64,000 nt of DNA from Eutrigla gurnardus (lineage: Eukaryota > Chordata > Actinopteri > Perciformes > Triglidae). The notes under the pieces were generated by a model, which ran no database searches, was not told the origin of the DNA, and saw only the letters and a list, made by a program, of their open reading frames with translations. Position numbers and translations under genes: made by a program. Below, one piece after another: positions 45,402 through 62,593 of the stretch. Numbering within the stretch: position 1 is the first letter of the stretch; each line of letters starts with the position of its first letter. The stretch covers positions 9,309,151 through 9,373,150 of the forward strand of contig OY741275.1 in NCBI GenBank assembly GCA_963514095.1, written 5' to 3'.

Positions 45402-46375
45402 TTAAAGTGTAAGTTTGGCGGAAATTGAAAATAAAGCTATTTTCTGAATGAAAATACATCAACTAAGCCGTGGAGGAAGTCATTTTCGCTCATCACGCAG
45501 TTCAGAGCTAGCACGGGCGGAAGCTAGAGTCCAAAATCGCAAACAGTGGGTTAGCATGGGGCCAACAGCCACACGCTTTCAAAATCGCATTTTTAAACCA
45601 CTAACATTGCTCAAAACAGCGCCAAACCTCGTCAGCAGCTTGCTCTGGGTGTCTACACATAAAACGAAGCACCAACAACTCAGTTCATGAACCCGAAGTT
45701 TATAACAGAAGACAGTTAAGAACACTCACCAATTCTACCCCTGCCAGCTCCTCGCAAAGGATAGTCCGTAAGTGTCGATTACCGAACGCAATGCAAAACG
45801 AGGGAGACCACTGAAGATTTCGCACAGAATAAAACGAGTATACTTTTAAATTAGTGGCAGTTTGGCCAAATATAAGTTAATAACGGTGGGTAAAAACGTT
45901 GGGATAGTTTGTATACACTTCCAATCAGTTCAAGACAGCAGCCTTATCTGAAGCACATACATGTCACGCGAGATCTCACACGGGAACTCGTTCGGTAATC
46001 GACACATACGGACTATCCTTCGCGAGGAGCTGGCAGGGGTAGAATTGGTGAGTGTTCTTAACTGTCTTCTGTTATAAACTTCGGGTTCATGAACTGAGTT
46101 GTTGATGCTTCGTTTTATGTGTAGACACCCAGAGCAAGCTGCTGACGAGGTTTGGCGCTGTTTTGAGCAATGTTAGTGGTTTAAAAATGCGATTTTGAAA
46201 GCGTGTGGCTGTAGGCCCGATGCTAACCCACTGTTTGCGATTTTGGACTCTAGCTCCCGCCCGTGCTAGCTCTGAACTGCGTGATGAGCGAAAATTACTT
46301 CCTCCACGGCTTAGTTGATGTATTTTCATTCAGAAAATAGCTTTATCTTCAATTTCCGCCAAACTTACACTTTAA
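45402..46375. mobile_element. TTAA-flanked foldback element (974 bp)
   Basis: Ends TTAAAGTGTAAGTTTGGCGG and CCGCCAAACTTACACTTTAA. The arms of about 400 bp are inverted copies, with a spacer of about 170 bp (roughly 45805-45975). Each arm holds the same 80-codon frame (45448-45690 plus, 46087-46329 minus). TTAA ends fit piggyBac/Kolobok-type targeting. Confidence 0.85.
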
Positions 46376-46589
46376 ATCATCATCATCACACTTTGTTCAA
46401 ATACACGTGGCCGAAAGGGAAAGCGGGAGAAGCCAAGGCTTATCTAGTCCCGCCCCCATTACCCACAGGAGAATCTTATCTTTAGCATTTTCCATTTGAC
46501 ATAACATTTTCTTTTACTTGTGACATTTGACATAACATGTTACAGCAGTAGGTGGTACAGAGAGCTGTACTCCCTGCTACGTACAACTG

Positions 46590-46930
46590 ACATCGTACCA
46601 TACAAGCTTCTCAGGTTCAACTTATTGTTTGGGTACAGAATGTTCATTAGTTATGCTCCCATCCCAACACAACACCATGTCTGCTGATTCGTGCCTCAGA
46701 CCTTTTTCAACTCTCATGCAATAATCTGTACCGGTCAACGGTTGAATTTACATACTTTTTCTTGAAGACACTTGGTGTTGCTGATTTTTTTTACTTCTTC
46801 TTCTAACACATTCCATTGTCTAACACCTGTGACTGATAAGGAAAAGGATTTTAACGTAGTTCGTACCTTCCTTTGCCTGAAAATCATGTTCCCTAAATAT
46901 TATGAGACAGAAGTTTTAAACACTACACCA
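46590..46930 (-). pseudogene. Possible LINE reverse transcriptase C-terminal fragment
   Basis: The minus strand reads LKSFSLSVTGVRQWNVLEEE near 46800-46850, like the GxxxWNxL block at the end of many LINE RT proteins. It is short and degenerate. Confidence 0.4.
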
Positions 46931-47829
46931 GGCAATAACCTTCATTGGCTTTGATCAAATTCTTAAATACTACACGAGCTTCTGGTTCCATCCACAGGCA
47001 TTAACAATTGGACCATTTGTTTTTCATTAAAATGTGCTCCTTTTTGGCAGCATTATAATGAAACCTCCTATCCTATTGACTCCTGTATGGATGACACAGC
47101 TGTACAGGAGCTAGGGTTTCAGCTTCTCTGCAGCTCTTTCTGTCACTTTTCATGTGACCATCTGACACAAGCAACATCTTCCACATCTCAATATGTCCGC
47201 TTATTATCCGAGGCAGAACCTCCAGTTCCGAAAAGCGAAACCAAAGTGGAAGTGATTTAAATCTGGATTCTTTCAACTGGTCATCAGGGGTTGACTCCTC
47301 TGATTGGAAAGAAGTCTGATTGCATAAAAGTATATGAGAAGATGACCCTACTTCTCACTTGATTTATACTAGTAAACTTTGTCAACATGAGTTTATGGTC
47401 TCAATCTCTAGTTTCAAGTATTCTTCAATACAGCATGATGTTGATTTAGTAAATGATGGTCCATTAAGTAAAGCAGGGTATGCTTAAGAGTGCGACGACC
47501 GTATGATTGACAACGTTGTCTGGTTTGCAACTTGTCCATATTTTCATCTTACAACTGTAACCCTTTCACTGTGTGTTTAAGTTCATGAAAGCTAATTGTA
47601 ACATTTTGTTCTCATAAAAATGTCTTATTCATCGTACATTTGTACTTAATTCCACATCATGTTTCACTTCATGACAGTTTCACACATTAATTCTGATCAA
47701 GCACAACCTTTAGACTGACATATGTGGTCAGGAAATGTGTCATTGTGGCTGGAATACAGCAAGACAGCAACCTGAAAGTCTTATCACTTTTATCAGTTAA
47801 AAAAAAAGGGAAAAAAAAGCCAGCATGAT

Positions 47830-47862
<33 letters not shown>

Positions 47863-49859
47863 CTTTTTTTTTTTTCAACAAAAAACGCTTTTCATGCTAT
47901 TATGTGAGACTGGATATAAGATTAGATGAATGAGTTTAATAATTAGATGCAGGACATACTGTAGATTATAAATGAATCGTGAGGGTGTTAGTGTACTGAC
48001 TTGTTTACTGTATGTTGCTATAGGAATGTACTGAAGGGTATTGCATTCACTTGAGAAAAAAAAATTGCTCTGTTCTTCTGAATTAACGAGATAATTGTCT
48101 CGTAATTATTAGACACATATTTTTGAATGTTTGCTCTGATTTGCTGAATGAATGAGTTACCTTAAGTGTGAAGACTTCCAGTTTTGGCGTACATATAAAA
48201 AAGAAAAATGGATATGAGATGAGAGGAATTGTCATCTGTGTCTCTTATAAATTTCTCTCCTAATGTCTCAAACCCAAAACAAAATGAAACTGGATTAATC
48301 TAAAAATATGCTTCTGGGGTAGATGAGCTATTAATGCCTCTGAAATGTGGTTGAACTGTGGGCTTCAAAAGGCCCTCTAGCAGCTTCTAGAGTCTTCAGT
48401 AGAGTGTTGAATGAAACAAAAAACATAATACTACTTTTTTCCATCAGTTGTAATGTGGCAAAACATGTAAAGTTTGTCCAGAATGTGGCACTCAAGGAAA
48501 TTAGTAATTATAATAAACATGGGTCATCCTCTGGGGAACATGAATCTGCTCAGTATATTTTTTATAGCAAGCTGCTTATCACATTTTTCAATTTCTAAAG
48601 TTCAGGGGATCCGCTGTAGCTCTTATTTCAAAAATTGATAAAAAGAGTGTATAAAATATGGAAGTCTTCGCTATGTTACCCATGGGTTTCTGAAGAGCCG
48701 TTGTGTGGTTCCACTCATCATCATCTTGGCAGTAATGACACAGCCCCACTCTAAAAATGGGCACTGGATCGTAGCTGAGGTGGAGCAGGCAACGCAGCAG
48801 AGAAGACAGCTAGTGGCTAGCGACCTGAGATGGCACCAATCTATCACTCAAATTGGCCATGCCCTTAATTAGGGCCGGCAATAGCTCAGTGTGTATATTG
48901 TGTATATTATCCTGTTCATGACATTAGCGATAGAGACCAAAACAATTGTTAACATATTGAATTCTGCTGTAAAGTTGGGCATTGGGGTCTATAGGGAGGC
49001 GAAGTCCCAGCCCTACCACCACAGAACCTTATTTTTTTGGGGAAAAAAATGTTGCTGAATAAAACACATCAGATGAGATAATGTTACATTTGTGCGAGGG
49101 TCAAAGCTTAGTTAGCTAGCAAGTTATGGTGATGGTCATGTTAGTGATGTACAATGTGCGAGAAGAGAGATGTAGTTCACTGAGTGGATTCACACACAAC
49201 TAATTGACTCTACAACAAACTTTATTGACGTGCAAAATGTTCATCTTGTGATTTTTTTGTTGTTGTTGCAATTGATTGGTTGGTTTTTGGAGGAAATATG
49301 AAAAAGGCTGATGTATGTATGTGAAGACATTTTATTTTAATGAAATATCCAACATGGAACATTGCTGAACATTGCAATGGCAACAAAATATATGGACATA
49401 AACAACCTTAACAATACATTCACATGCAAATAAATACTATAGCTCTAATGCAGCCTAATGATTCAAATAGTTGCATTTTCTTAGCTGGAGCATTTAAACA
49501 TCAAACAAGTAGTTTGTACACAGTATAGCCATACAAGCGTTCTAGCTGCAATTAGACTGAGAGATCCTTTTCAACTCAATAAGTGGAAACTCAATCAAGA
49601 ATTGAATATCATGTGTTTACAAAAATGTAAACATTATTTGTCATACTTAATAAGTAAAATATGCTCAGGCACCAAAAATGTAATTTTGGTGTTTTTCCCT
49701 AGCTGTGATAAAACCTCAATCACAAGAGAGGTGATATTTAATAAACGGTAAATAGTGCCACTATTCTTCTAACCCTCCATTAAAAATCAATGATACAATG
49801 CAGCTTTGGGCATAATGGGCCCAAGGTGACTGTTCAGTGTATTTTTTGAATCCAAAGTT
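46931..49859. other. Gene-poor stretch, includes probable 3' UTR of CTLA4
   Basis: Contains a (CTG)n tract at 47831-47862. No protein-coding feature was recognised. AATAAA-type signals on the minus strand near 49330 could end the CTLA4 transcript. Confidence 0.45.
47831..47862. repeat. (CTG)n trinucleotide repeat
   Basis: About ten CTG units followed by a T-run. Confidence 0.95.
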
Positions 49860-53591
<3,732 letters not shown>

Positions 53592-55426
53592 CTTACAGTA
53601 TCTCACACACTGACACAGGAAGTCACAGACAATAAACTTCACACCCTCACACTTAAAAAAATGTATTAATATACAGCGAAACTCTTCTTTTATACTGTAG
53701 TCGTGCATTTCAGTCTGGCATGGAGTTTCCATGACAGCACAGGAAATGATGATGGTGTTTGTCGGTAAAGGGATACGGCAAGATGTTGTGGTTCTGCAGC
53801 AGAGCTGAGGAAAACTTAATGCGGTGGATTTACTAAACCAGTGTCATCCCACTGTTATTAACTGCCTTTTTTTCCCCAAAAAGTGAAAGAATTTGAATTG
53901 AACACTAACAATGTATTATTTTGTATGTAAGTCATAATACAGGGTTTTTTAATTATGAAGAACATAAAAGAAAAGAAATATACTTTGTAGTACTTTTGGA
54001 GTACTTTTGTTGCGTTTTTGTTTTGTTTTGCTTTAATTTGAGAGAATATCCCTCGAAGCGTATTCGAGTAACTTTGTATCATAACAGGGTTGGGTTGAGA
54101 TGCCTCAGAAACAAAAGTCTATTGAACCTCTTTGGAGATAACTGGCATGAAAGGTTTTGTATTGAAACTCAAATGACTTTTGATATCAAGTTTCAATTTC
54201 TTTCCCTGCGAGATTTAGTTTAGAATTCTATGTCTCAAATGTCTATAACAAGGTGTGTGTTTTATTCAAAAGGGGTTTGACTGAACAATATAGTAGTTCA
54301 GTTCTTTGTATTCTGTTCCCAAATTGATAAAAATAAATCCTTTTTTACATTTGTTGAACTTGGTCAATACTTCCTGAATAATCTTCCCAAAGACTGCACA
54401 GTGCACACAACTTAATTCTGAAGTATCAAAACACTTGATTCACAGCGATGTGCACACAGCCCACATCCAGAAACTTTGAAACAAGCCGTCAGCATGTAAA
54501 GGATGTGATGATGTCACAACTATACAGGTAGAAGTGCTGCTCAACTCCAGTATGGTCCAGCTGCGGCCTGTAGCGCCTCAGTTAACCTCACACCACATCT
54601 ACCCAATTGAATAGTCAAAATGTTAATTAATTTATAACTTATTATCAAAACAAATAAAAAAATAATTAAAAGTTTACAGTTATTTAATTAAACAAATGAT
54701 CAAATAAGAGCAAACTACTGTCCCTGAAACTACTGTAGGCTCTGGAAACAGGCCAAAGTTAGGCATCTAGTTTTTATTTAAAAATACAAAAGAATAGATT
54801 CATGTTTTGTTTTTGTTTTTGTAAATGTGGAAATAGCTTCTACTTATTCGTTAATATTGTGAAAATATTTTTCAATTCACATCAGCTCCTTCATTGACTG
54901 AATGTGGCTTCAGTCAATACAGACATTTACTGAAAACCTTCTAATCTTTGTTCATTTGTTGACCATAAAGACCTTTGAAAAATAAGCCCGGCAGTTTCTA
55001 ATGCGTGTTGAAGTTGAGTGTGTGTGATGCAATCAAATGTTTGAATGTGATTATGAGCAACAGTTTCTGTTACTTCATCAAAAGTCATTCTTATTTGGAA
55101 TATAAAAGTGCTGACATCTTACGTTTGCATTTCTTTCATGGCCAACACACTTGAAAGGTGACGATAAAGTACCAACAGTGGAAAATCGCAAATTCTAGTC
55201 GCTAGTGTTTTCATACAGATACAGTGAAAACGCTGATGTTGACATCCTGAGTCCTCCTTACGTCACGCCTGTGTTTCGCCTGGAAACTGTGGGGTTGCGC
55301 CCCATTCTTACCGACGTTAAAGTCAGCACTACGGCCTTCAGTCACCAGGAAAACAGTGGTTTATCTTTGCTGCTGTCGTTGTTTCACTATGGGTTTGCAT
55401 GTGCAGAAATATGATCAGAAGAATCT

Positions 55427-55428
<2 letters not shown>

Positions 55429-55466
<38 letters not shown>
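55429..55466. repeat. (CTG)n trinucleotide repeat
   Basis: About twelve CTG units ending in TGCAGCAG. Confidence 0.95.
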
Positions 55467-56208
55467 AGCAGATGTGGACTGGATTAAACATGCACTAAGA
55501 AAGATTTAACCAAAGTCAAAGAACGTCAACATTTTTTTTAGGATGGAGAGCAAAATGTTACTTTACATGTCTTTAGTGAGCTGTTTCCAGTCTACATTTT
55601 TTCTTCTATACAAGGCGCAATAATGTTCATGGTCATGACAATTTGGGGAACAGGACATTGATCCAGAAATGGCTTTGTTCCCTCAGGGAAACAAGGATTC
55701 TTTCCTACTTTGTGACACAGTTACTAACCACAAAAGCTACCTAATCATGTTTGCACTTTAAAAAAAGATTACAGTTTTAATTGTTAGCAATTGTATATTT
55801 CTGTCATTTATTCACTGAAAATTCCTTTATAATGTGTAGAGCTGGTGCAAGTGAAGGAGCACAAGCAGGACACACACTTTTTACATGTCCCTTATCCACC
55901 AAGTGGTCCTTCGTTCATGGTTGCCTTTTTAAAAAAACAACAACTGTAAATCGGAATAGTGTGAGATATGCCCTTTACAATAATGTATTTATTTCTTTTT
56001 TATTTTATTTTATGAAAGAGCTCTTGGTCCTTTTGTTGTAAGACTTATGCACAAAGGCCAGTGGTATTATTTATTTCAGTTTTATTTATGTTTAAAATTG
56101 CTTTGCAGTTTGATGAGCTGTAAGATCCTTTTAATTTGTGTACAAAGTCTTGCCAGATGTTTTACTTTAAGCACTTTAACATGCTCAGTCATGTCATGAC
56201 ATGTAGAT

Positions 56209-56210
<2 letters not shown>

Positions 56211-56266
<56 letters not shown>
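56211..56266. repeat. (CA)n microsatellite
   Basis: 56 bp of CA. Confidence 0.96.
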
Positions 56267-56268
<2 letters not shown>

Positions 56269-57181
56269 ATATACAGACACACACTCATACACAGACACCT
56301 TACCTGTTCAGGAGGTGACTGAGCTGTTTAATGTCCAGTTACATTTGCAGCAGGGTTTTAAAGAAATATTGCTGTAATTGTTCATACTTGTTTGGATAAA
56401 CAATGTTAATGCAAAATAAAAACAAACTGAAATTGTACCTGAAGTTGTGTGTGTGTGTGTTTAATGTAAAAATTGAGTATTCAGAACTTAAATCAATACA
56501 ATTTTCATGAGCTTATGAGTTATGTACAAGTATGTTTTTTGAGTAAGACTGAAGTAAAATTTTAAGTTTGTATACATACAAGTTTTAATAACTGCTTAAA
56601 ATACTTTTTAAGTACAGTGCACTTCAATTTAATGAAAGTTAAATTGAAATAATGTAAGTATGAAGAAGACAAATATTAAGTTAAGGAAAATTAAAAAAAT
56701 TATATTGAACTTAGAATATAGATTAAGTCAACTGAACACATATTTTTTAAGTAAAGTGTAACTCAAAAAATGTATTAGGTTAACTTCAAAGTTTTCACGT
56801 AATCAGTTACAGCATCAATTTTGAGTTTTCTGAATTTATCCGGGTTTACAGTGCAGAGTCATGTTGAAAGAATTTTCATTGTTCTATTATTCTCTTTCAA
56901 ATGGAACATGAGCATTAAACTTGACACTGGCGGATTATCGCACACGATCTGTATTTTCATTCTCAACATTTCTGGGTAAATTGCCTCATGCATGAGACAT
57001 AATGCAAGACAATAATTACTCATGCCTGTAATCTATTTCAGTAGCCTACTACTGAAATGACAGTAATCCCTTTTTTCAATCACGCGACATATTTTCAAAT
57101 TAAATGTTTTACATGTGTTACATTTTTTTCAATATAGAATGTTTAAATAAATAATACAATATGTTTAATGTATCTCAGTAG

Positions 57182-57497
57182 TCCATCCATCCATTGTCTA
57201 CTGCTTATCCTGTATTCAGGGTCACGGGGGGCTGGAGCCGATCCCAGCTGTCATTGGGCGAAGGCAGGGTACACCCTGGACAGGACGCCAGTCTATCACA
57301 GGGCTAACATGTAGAGACAAACAACCATTCACACTCACATTCACACCTACGGGCAATTTAGAGTCATCAATGAACCTATCCCCATCCTGCATGTCTCTGG
57401 ACTGCAGGAGGAAGCCGGAGAACCCGACCCAGGAATCGAACCCGGGACCCTCTCACTGTGAGGGGACAGTGCTACCCACGACACCACCATGCAGCCC
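57182..57497 (-). repeat. Dispersed retroposon with CCAT tail, copy
   Basis: Same family as 19484-19815, from CCATCCATCCATTGTCTACTGCTTATCCTG to CACCACCATGCAGCCC, nearly full length. Confidence 0.78.
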
Positions 57498-57589
57498 TGT
57501 TTGGCAGTAGTTTTCAACTTTATTGCAATCATCATAAACATACATGAATTTTAAACTTTAACCCATCATTGGCATTTTTAGAAGCAGTG

Positions 57590-58235
57590 AGGTGCCGTAA
57601 AGCAACTTAGGGTTCAGTGTCTCATTTAAGGACACTTTGACGTGCTGACAGTAGGAGCCGGGGGATCGAATTGCCAGCCTTGTGGATTAAGGACCATAAT
57701 GAGAGAGCGTACAATATCATAAACATTTCAACTTTAAATACAGAACTCTGAAAAACACAGTCCAACTCACTGAGATAGTATAAGTATATAGCACAACTAT
57801 ACAAGGTCTGTATAGTGGGGTCTTCCACACTGGGAGCTGTGTCTGGGCTGCTGCTGGGGGCGCTGTCCCTGGGTCCCTTCGGCTCGGCTGACTGTTGTTT
57901 GTCGGGGTCGGGAGGCCTGGGCACTGGTGCCCCCTGTGGCACAGCCTACGACTCCTCCCAGTGTGGATGGCCCCAAAGATAGCGTTTCCTCAATCATCAG
58001 TGTCATGCCATGTCTCCCTATTGTCAGTAGTGAGAGTGTGCAGGTGTGTGTGTGTGTGTATGTTTGTGTGTGTGTGTGTGTGTGTGCGCACGTGTGTAGT
58101 ATGGAGGGTGGGAGGGAGGGGCTTTATTTGTAATTGTTTTTTCTATTTTCCTTATTGTGTGTGTAAAGCACTTTGTGTTACATGTTTATGTAGGAAAAGT
58201 GCTCTATAAATAAAGTAAAGTTGAAGTTGAAGTAA
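57590..58235 (+). repeat. Probable LINE/retroposon remnant
   Basis: Starts with a GTGTCTCATTTAAGGACACTTTGACGTGCTGAC segment common in fish repeats and ends with AAAGCACTTTGTGTTACATG ... AGTGCTCTATAAATAAAGTAAAG, a typical teleost LINE 3' end. Interrupted TG repeats lie at 58041-58087. A proline-rich minus-strand frame at 57622-57942 is not supported as a gene. Confidence 0.5.
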
Positions 58236-59043
58236 ACGGCTCCCAGGAGCCACATCACAGCACAACACCTGGTTCAAAACTGGATCCGACTTTGTTTTAC
58301 AATCTGAAAATATGAGGCCAGTTCTGTTTCAGTAACCAAAGGAAAGTGATTAACACCAAGTACCGATAGACTGGGGAAGGAAAGCAGATGGAGGGCAATA
58401 ATGTTGCTTTTCCAGTTCCAAACCAAGGTCAAGTCAAAAGCATCGATTGTCATATGCATATTTGACATAATACAGATGCAAGTGATCCAGGCACAAAACG
58501 TCTATATAACTGACTTTTTACATTTTTAAACTACCCGTTTTAAATGTACTGTGGTGTGCTGTTATTATACATTCAGTATCTCCTTGTATTAACTTGTAAC
58601 AAACCCGCCTCCTCTGGTATGAATGGAAATCTGACAAATGTTTTATGAATTGATCAGAACTTACTGTATATTTCCCATATATGAATGAATGGTGGAGGAT
58701 AAATTGCCACCCTCTTGCAGAACAAAACATACCAGAATAAATACATACAGCATTATGAGGTGGTTGGGAAGAAGGGGACTAAAACACAAAACTCTGCTAA
58801 ACTGCTGCTTTTCTCTCACCTTGCTGCTGTGGTTTTGTCTTGTAATAGTAGTTGGTCAAATAAAAAAATGCCTTTTCAACCCTTTATGATCACATCCTTG
58901 CTTATATTGTTCACATGCCAAAACAATAAAAAAAAAAAAAAAAAATGTCTTCGTATTTTGTATCAAAATGATTTTATTGGCTTGCAGCAATCACTTTCCA
59001 CCCCTAATATCAGGACATCCATCCATCAATCAATCTGCATCTC

Positions 59044-59590
59044 TTAGTTGTCAGGGTTCGGGGAAGACGTGGACTCAAAAAAGGAGGTGAGGACCCAAAT
59101 GCAGTAGAAAAGGAAAGAATTTATTTAAATGATTAACTAAATACAAAACCAAAACTAAGACTCAAACAAAGTATCAAACAAAGAAAACCACAAGGGCAAA
59201 AACGACCATCTAAGAAACACTTACGAAAAGGAACCAAAACACAAAGGGACACAGGAGGCAGGACGAGGTACAAAAATATCCAAAGACGAGACGTGGTGCA
59301 GCATGCAGGGGAAGACAATGACGACAGTGACAGCAACATCGACAATGAACCAACAAGAGACAGGGGAAACACACAGACTATATACACAGGGAGGCAGGGA
59401 GCTGACGAGGAACAGGTGAAACACATCAGGGCAGGCATGGTAATCAACACGAGAGGGTGGGGGAGTCAAGACAGCGGAAACAACAAGGACCAGGAAGTAC
59501 GAGACAGGAAATGACACTGAGGACAAAATAAAACAGGAAATCAAAACCAAGGAAACAGAACATGATAAAAACACAGATCATGACATTAGT
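59044..59590 (-). mobile_element. Solo LTR with 5-bp target duplication TTAGT
   Basis: The LTR is 59049-59585 (537 bp), reverse orientation of the family seen at 13807-14331, with TTAGT on both sides. Ends TGTCAGGGTTCG and CAGATCATGACA in plus-strand reading. Confidence 0.92.
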
Positions 59591-59650
59591 GGCACAGAGC
59601 TACAAAAGGTTGTGAAGCCAATGTTTTCAACGATCAAATCATCATGTTTC

Positions 59651-61301
59651 ACCTGCAATAGGGTGCATCAAATTTGAATGGGAAATTTTTATTTCATAAT
59701 ATCAATTTGGCTGGCATTGCATTTTGTTCCAATTACTATAAAAATGACTTTTGCAAAGTTTTGAGGAAATCCATTGAGATTTAGGGGTGCCACCGAACAC
59801 ACAAACTTTTGTGAAATTTCGAAAAATGTGCAATTAGTCTAATTGCCAAGAGTTGATCCGGAAATGTTGAGTACAGTGAACTTTTATACAGTAACATGTT
59901 CTATAGGGTTATCAAAGTAAAATTAGTTTGTTTGCCCTTTGGGCAACTTGGGTATTTCTCAGAATTCAACTTTCAAGATTCTCCATTCATTTGTCCTATA
60001 GACAAAATGAATGGAGGTCAATGGGACATGTTCACGTGGCCTTTCCCTGAGTTTTGTGCAGCAGTGATAGATGTCGGACACACATAAAGTTTAATTGAAT
60101 TTATTGTGAAACACAAGGGCAATAAGTAGCACTGTCGCCTCACAGCGAGAGGGACCCGGGTTCGATTCCTGGGTCGGGTTCGGGTTCCTTCTGTGTGGCG
60201 TTTGCATGTTCTGTGGGTTCTCTCCGGGTTCTCCAGCTTCCTCCCACAGTCCAAAGACCTGTCTGTCTCTACATGTCAGCCGTGTGATAGACTGGTTACC
60301 TGTCCAGGTGTACCCTGCCTTCGCCCAATGTCAGCTGGGATCGGCTCCAGCCCCCCCGCGACCCTGAATACAGGATAAGCGGAATTCACTGAGCAACATC
60401 AACAGGGAGCGAGAGAGAGGAAATGGAACCTGAACCTAGCCAGTGTGTTCCCCCCAGATATGTCTCCCCACCTGCCACCCCAGAGTACCCCAGTGTAACC
60501 CTCTTATTCAGGGGTAGCTTGCGTTTGCAGCACCGAAGGTTTGGCTGTTGGCTGCGGTCATGCAGCAGCATCTTAGGAGAGATGGATCCTAGGGTGGGTT
60601 GGGTTGTACAGTGTCTGAGAATGACAAGGATACAAGCATAAGTAATATCACTCAATTATGATAAACCATGCTTGAATTAGCCTAAAATTCTAGCTGTACA
60701 TAGTCTAACATCATCTAACTTAATCATTACAATGAGAAATACCGTTACATCACTACCAGAGTAGCTAGCTGTGCTCACAAATTTGACAACTACAATACTA
60801 CTGTCAATAAACATACATCAAACAGACATCAATACTCTAAATATGATATTGTCTAATGTCTACTCTGGAATACTGTAACATAGCTAGTTAACTGTGGTTA
60901 GCAAACTGTTGCTAGGTATTATTAGCTAGATGTAATGACCACCAAATACCTATGAATATGACTGATGATGAATATATATTTCATTCGAAGTATGTAAATA
61001 TACAAAGACACAACTATTTATATATAGTAGTAATATGTAATAAGAGTATACATACCCAACACAAATATAAAGATCACCACAGTTTTCTTGAGCTGCAGTC
61101 TTTATTACCTCAGAGCTCTACGGCGACCATTAATCACTGTTTACCACTATCCAGCAAAATCAGATGTGTGGTGGCACCCCTAAATCATCATCTATTGAAA
61201 AATATTTTGCATGTGTTGTTTCTACATATATTGGAACACTTTAAGCACCCAGCCGTATCAAAATTCAAAAATTTTGTTTTTTGATGCACCCTAACCTGCA
61301 A
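59651..61301. mobile_element. hAT-like element (1.6 kb) with TSD ACCTGCAA
   Basis: The element is 59659-61293, TAGGGTGCATCAAA to TTTTTTGATGCACCCTA, with perfect 8-bp ACCTGCAA flanks. It contains a nested retroposon copy (60113-60385). No transposase frame was seen, so it is non-autonomous. Confidence 0.88.
60113..60385 (+). repeat. Dispersed retroposon, copy nested in the hAT-like element
   Basis: GTAGCACTGTCGCCTCACAGCGAG ... GGGTTCGATTCCTGGG ... CCTGAATACAGGATAAGCGG: same family as 19484, plus orientation, without the (GGAT)n tail. Confidence 0.78.
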
Positions 61302-62134
61302 GTATGTCACAGTATGGAAGCTAGATCCTCGACTTTAAAGATCAACCGCTCCGAGTCTAATAACCCTGCCTGCAACTCTGCATCCTGCACATCAGTGATG
61401 TCTCAAGACTCTATAGTAATAAGGAGAACAGGTATGCATTGTTGAATGGCCTACCAGGCTAAGTGGCCCAAAGTGACAGGGCCCCCCACCCAACGTTCAC
61501 CTGCAAATAAAATAATAATAATACTATAATACCATCAATATGCAAGATGTTACTGACAGACACACCAACAAGGAAGAGACTCAAAGGGGCAACAAAGAAA
61601 CTAGAACAACCACAAAGATTTGAAATAGCTGCACAGAGACACTCAAACGGTCTAACAATGACTATGAAAAGGAGCAAAACAATAAACAATATGACTACAA
61701 AGAGACCAAAAACAACAACAAAAAGATGCTCAACTAGTGTGTCTTGCTCCTATGTAGGACAGGCGGTGGCGCCTTTTGCATGTATTAGTATTATAGTCAA
61801 CTAATGAGGTTCAGTGCAGCCACATATTAGCCCTCTGGAAACAATACCTCACTTTGGGAAGGAGTTATATTGCAAGTTTACCATCCTAGATGTGCTTTAA
61901 TATTGCAATTTGTGCAGTAAATTTCTTGCGTTATACTTTCTTTTTAGAAGAAGTGACTGATGCTGCAGATACAACTTTGAAAAAAAAAACTGTCTGCCGT
62001 CATTTCAGCATAAAAACAAAAACAAAACACAATGTGCATTAACAATATCCACCATAACCATAACTAACTATAACATTACAACTGCAACAATTACCTGATC
62101 AACAAAAGGTACTCTAAAGTGTCAAATGTTCTTT
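61302..62134. other. Gene-poor stretch
   Basis: No coding feature or named repeat was recognised. Confidence 0.5.
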
Positions 62135-62593
62135 TCAGCCTGTTTTATCGTGACCTCTGACTCTCGTTCCACCTCCTTCATTACGGTCCATCAGATAGTT
62201 ATTGCTCCGTTTCGGAGGCTGGCATTCTTGGACACATTGTATGGCTCCCAACACACAGATCATCCACAGTCTCCTAGTTGGCCTCACAGTAATTGTGAAT
62301 GGGTCTCCAAGGAGAAAAACGTGTACGGCCTCCTCGTCGTCCACAATCTGCTTTCCGACGACATCCATAAACCTGGATTTGTAGTCGCTCACAGCTTGGA
62401 CATTCAGGAAATAGTTCTTGTTTATGTAGTCTATGAAGTTACTTGATGGCTGTATTATTTGGATGTGGGTCCCATCTATGGCTCCTAGACACAAAGGCAT
62501 ACCATGAGCATGGTGAAATCCAGAGACCAGCGTCTTGGCCTCGGCTTCACCTTTCATGTATTTGGACCGAGGTGGACCGAGATTGCTTTGCAT
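62135..62593 (-). pseudogene. PIF/Harbinger transposase fragment (HARBI1-like)
   Basis: A 152-residue open fragment. MPLCLGAIDGTHIQI carries the first catalytic Asp of the DDE_Tnp_4 domain, followed by NKNYFLNVQAVSDYKSRFMDVVGK with the second-Asp region, then FLLGDP as in the LLGDxGYP block. The remainder to the third acidic residue is out of frame or lost, and the N-terminal helix-turn-helix part is absent. It could be an old copy of the enzyme that moved the 3-bp TSD elements, but that is speculation. Confidence 0.78.

Larger units (their letters stand above)
53592..57181. other. Region upstream of CTLA4, gene-poor
   Basis: The CTLA4 promoter should lie just right of 53591; I see no decisive element. 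A (CTG)n tract lies at 55429-55466 and a CA microsatellite at 56211-56266. 56600-57180 is AT-rich. No coding structure recognised. Confidence 0.5.

Noticed and set aside
56136..56318. His-Thr repeat frames, also at 49948-50266 and 18050-18238
   Set aside because: Translations of CA/GT microsatellites.
57622..57942. Proline-rich frame MPQGAPVPRPPDPDK
   Set aside because: Falls in a LINE-like 3' end remnant with no other gene signal.
59133..59574. Hydrophobic Leu/Ser/Val-rich frames, also at 13818-14227
   Set aside because: They lie wholly inside solo LTRs with clear ends and target duplications.
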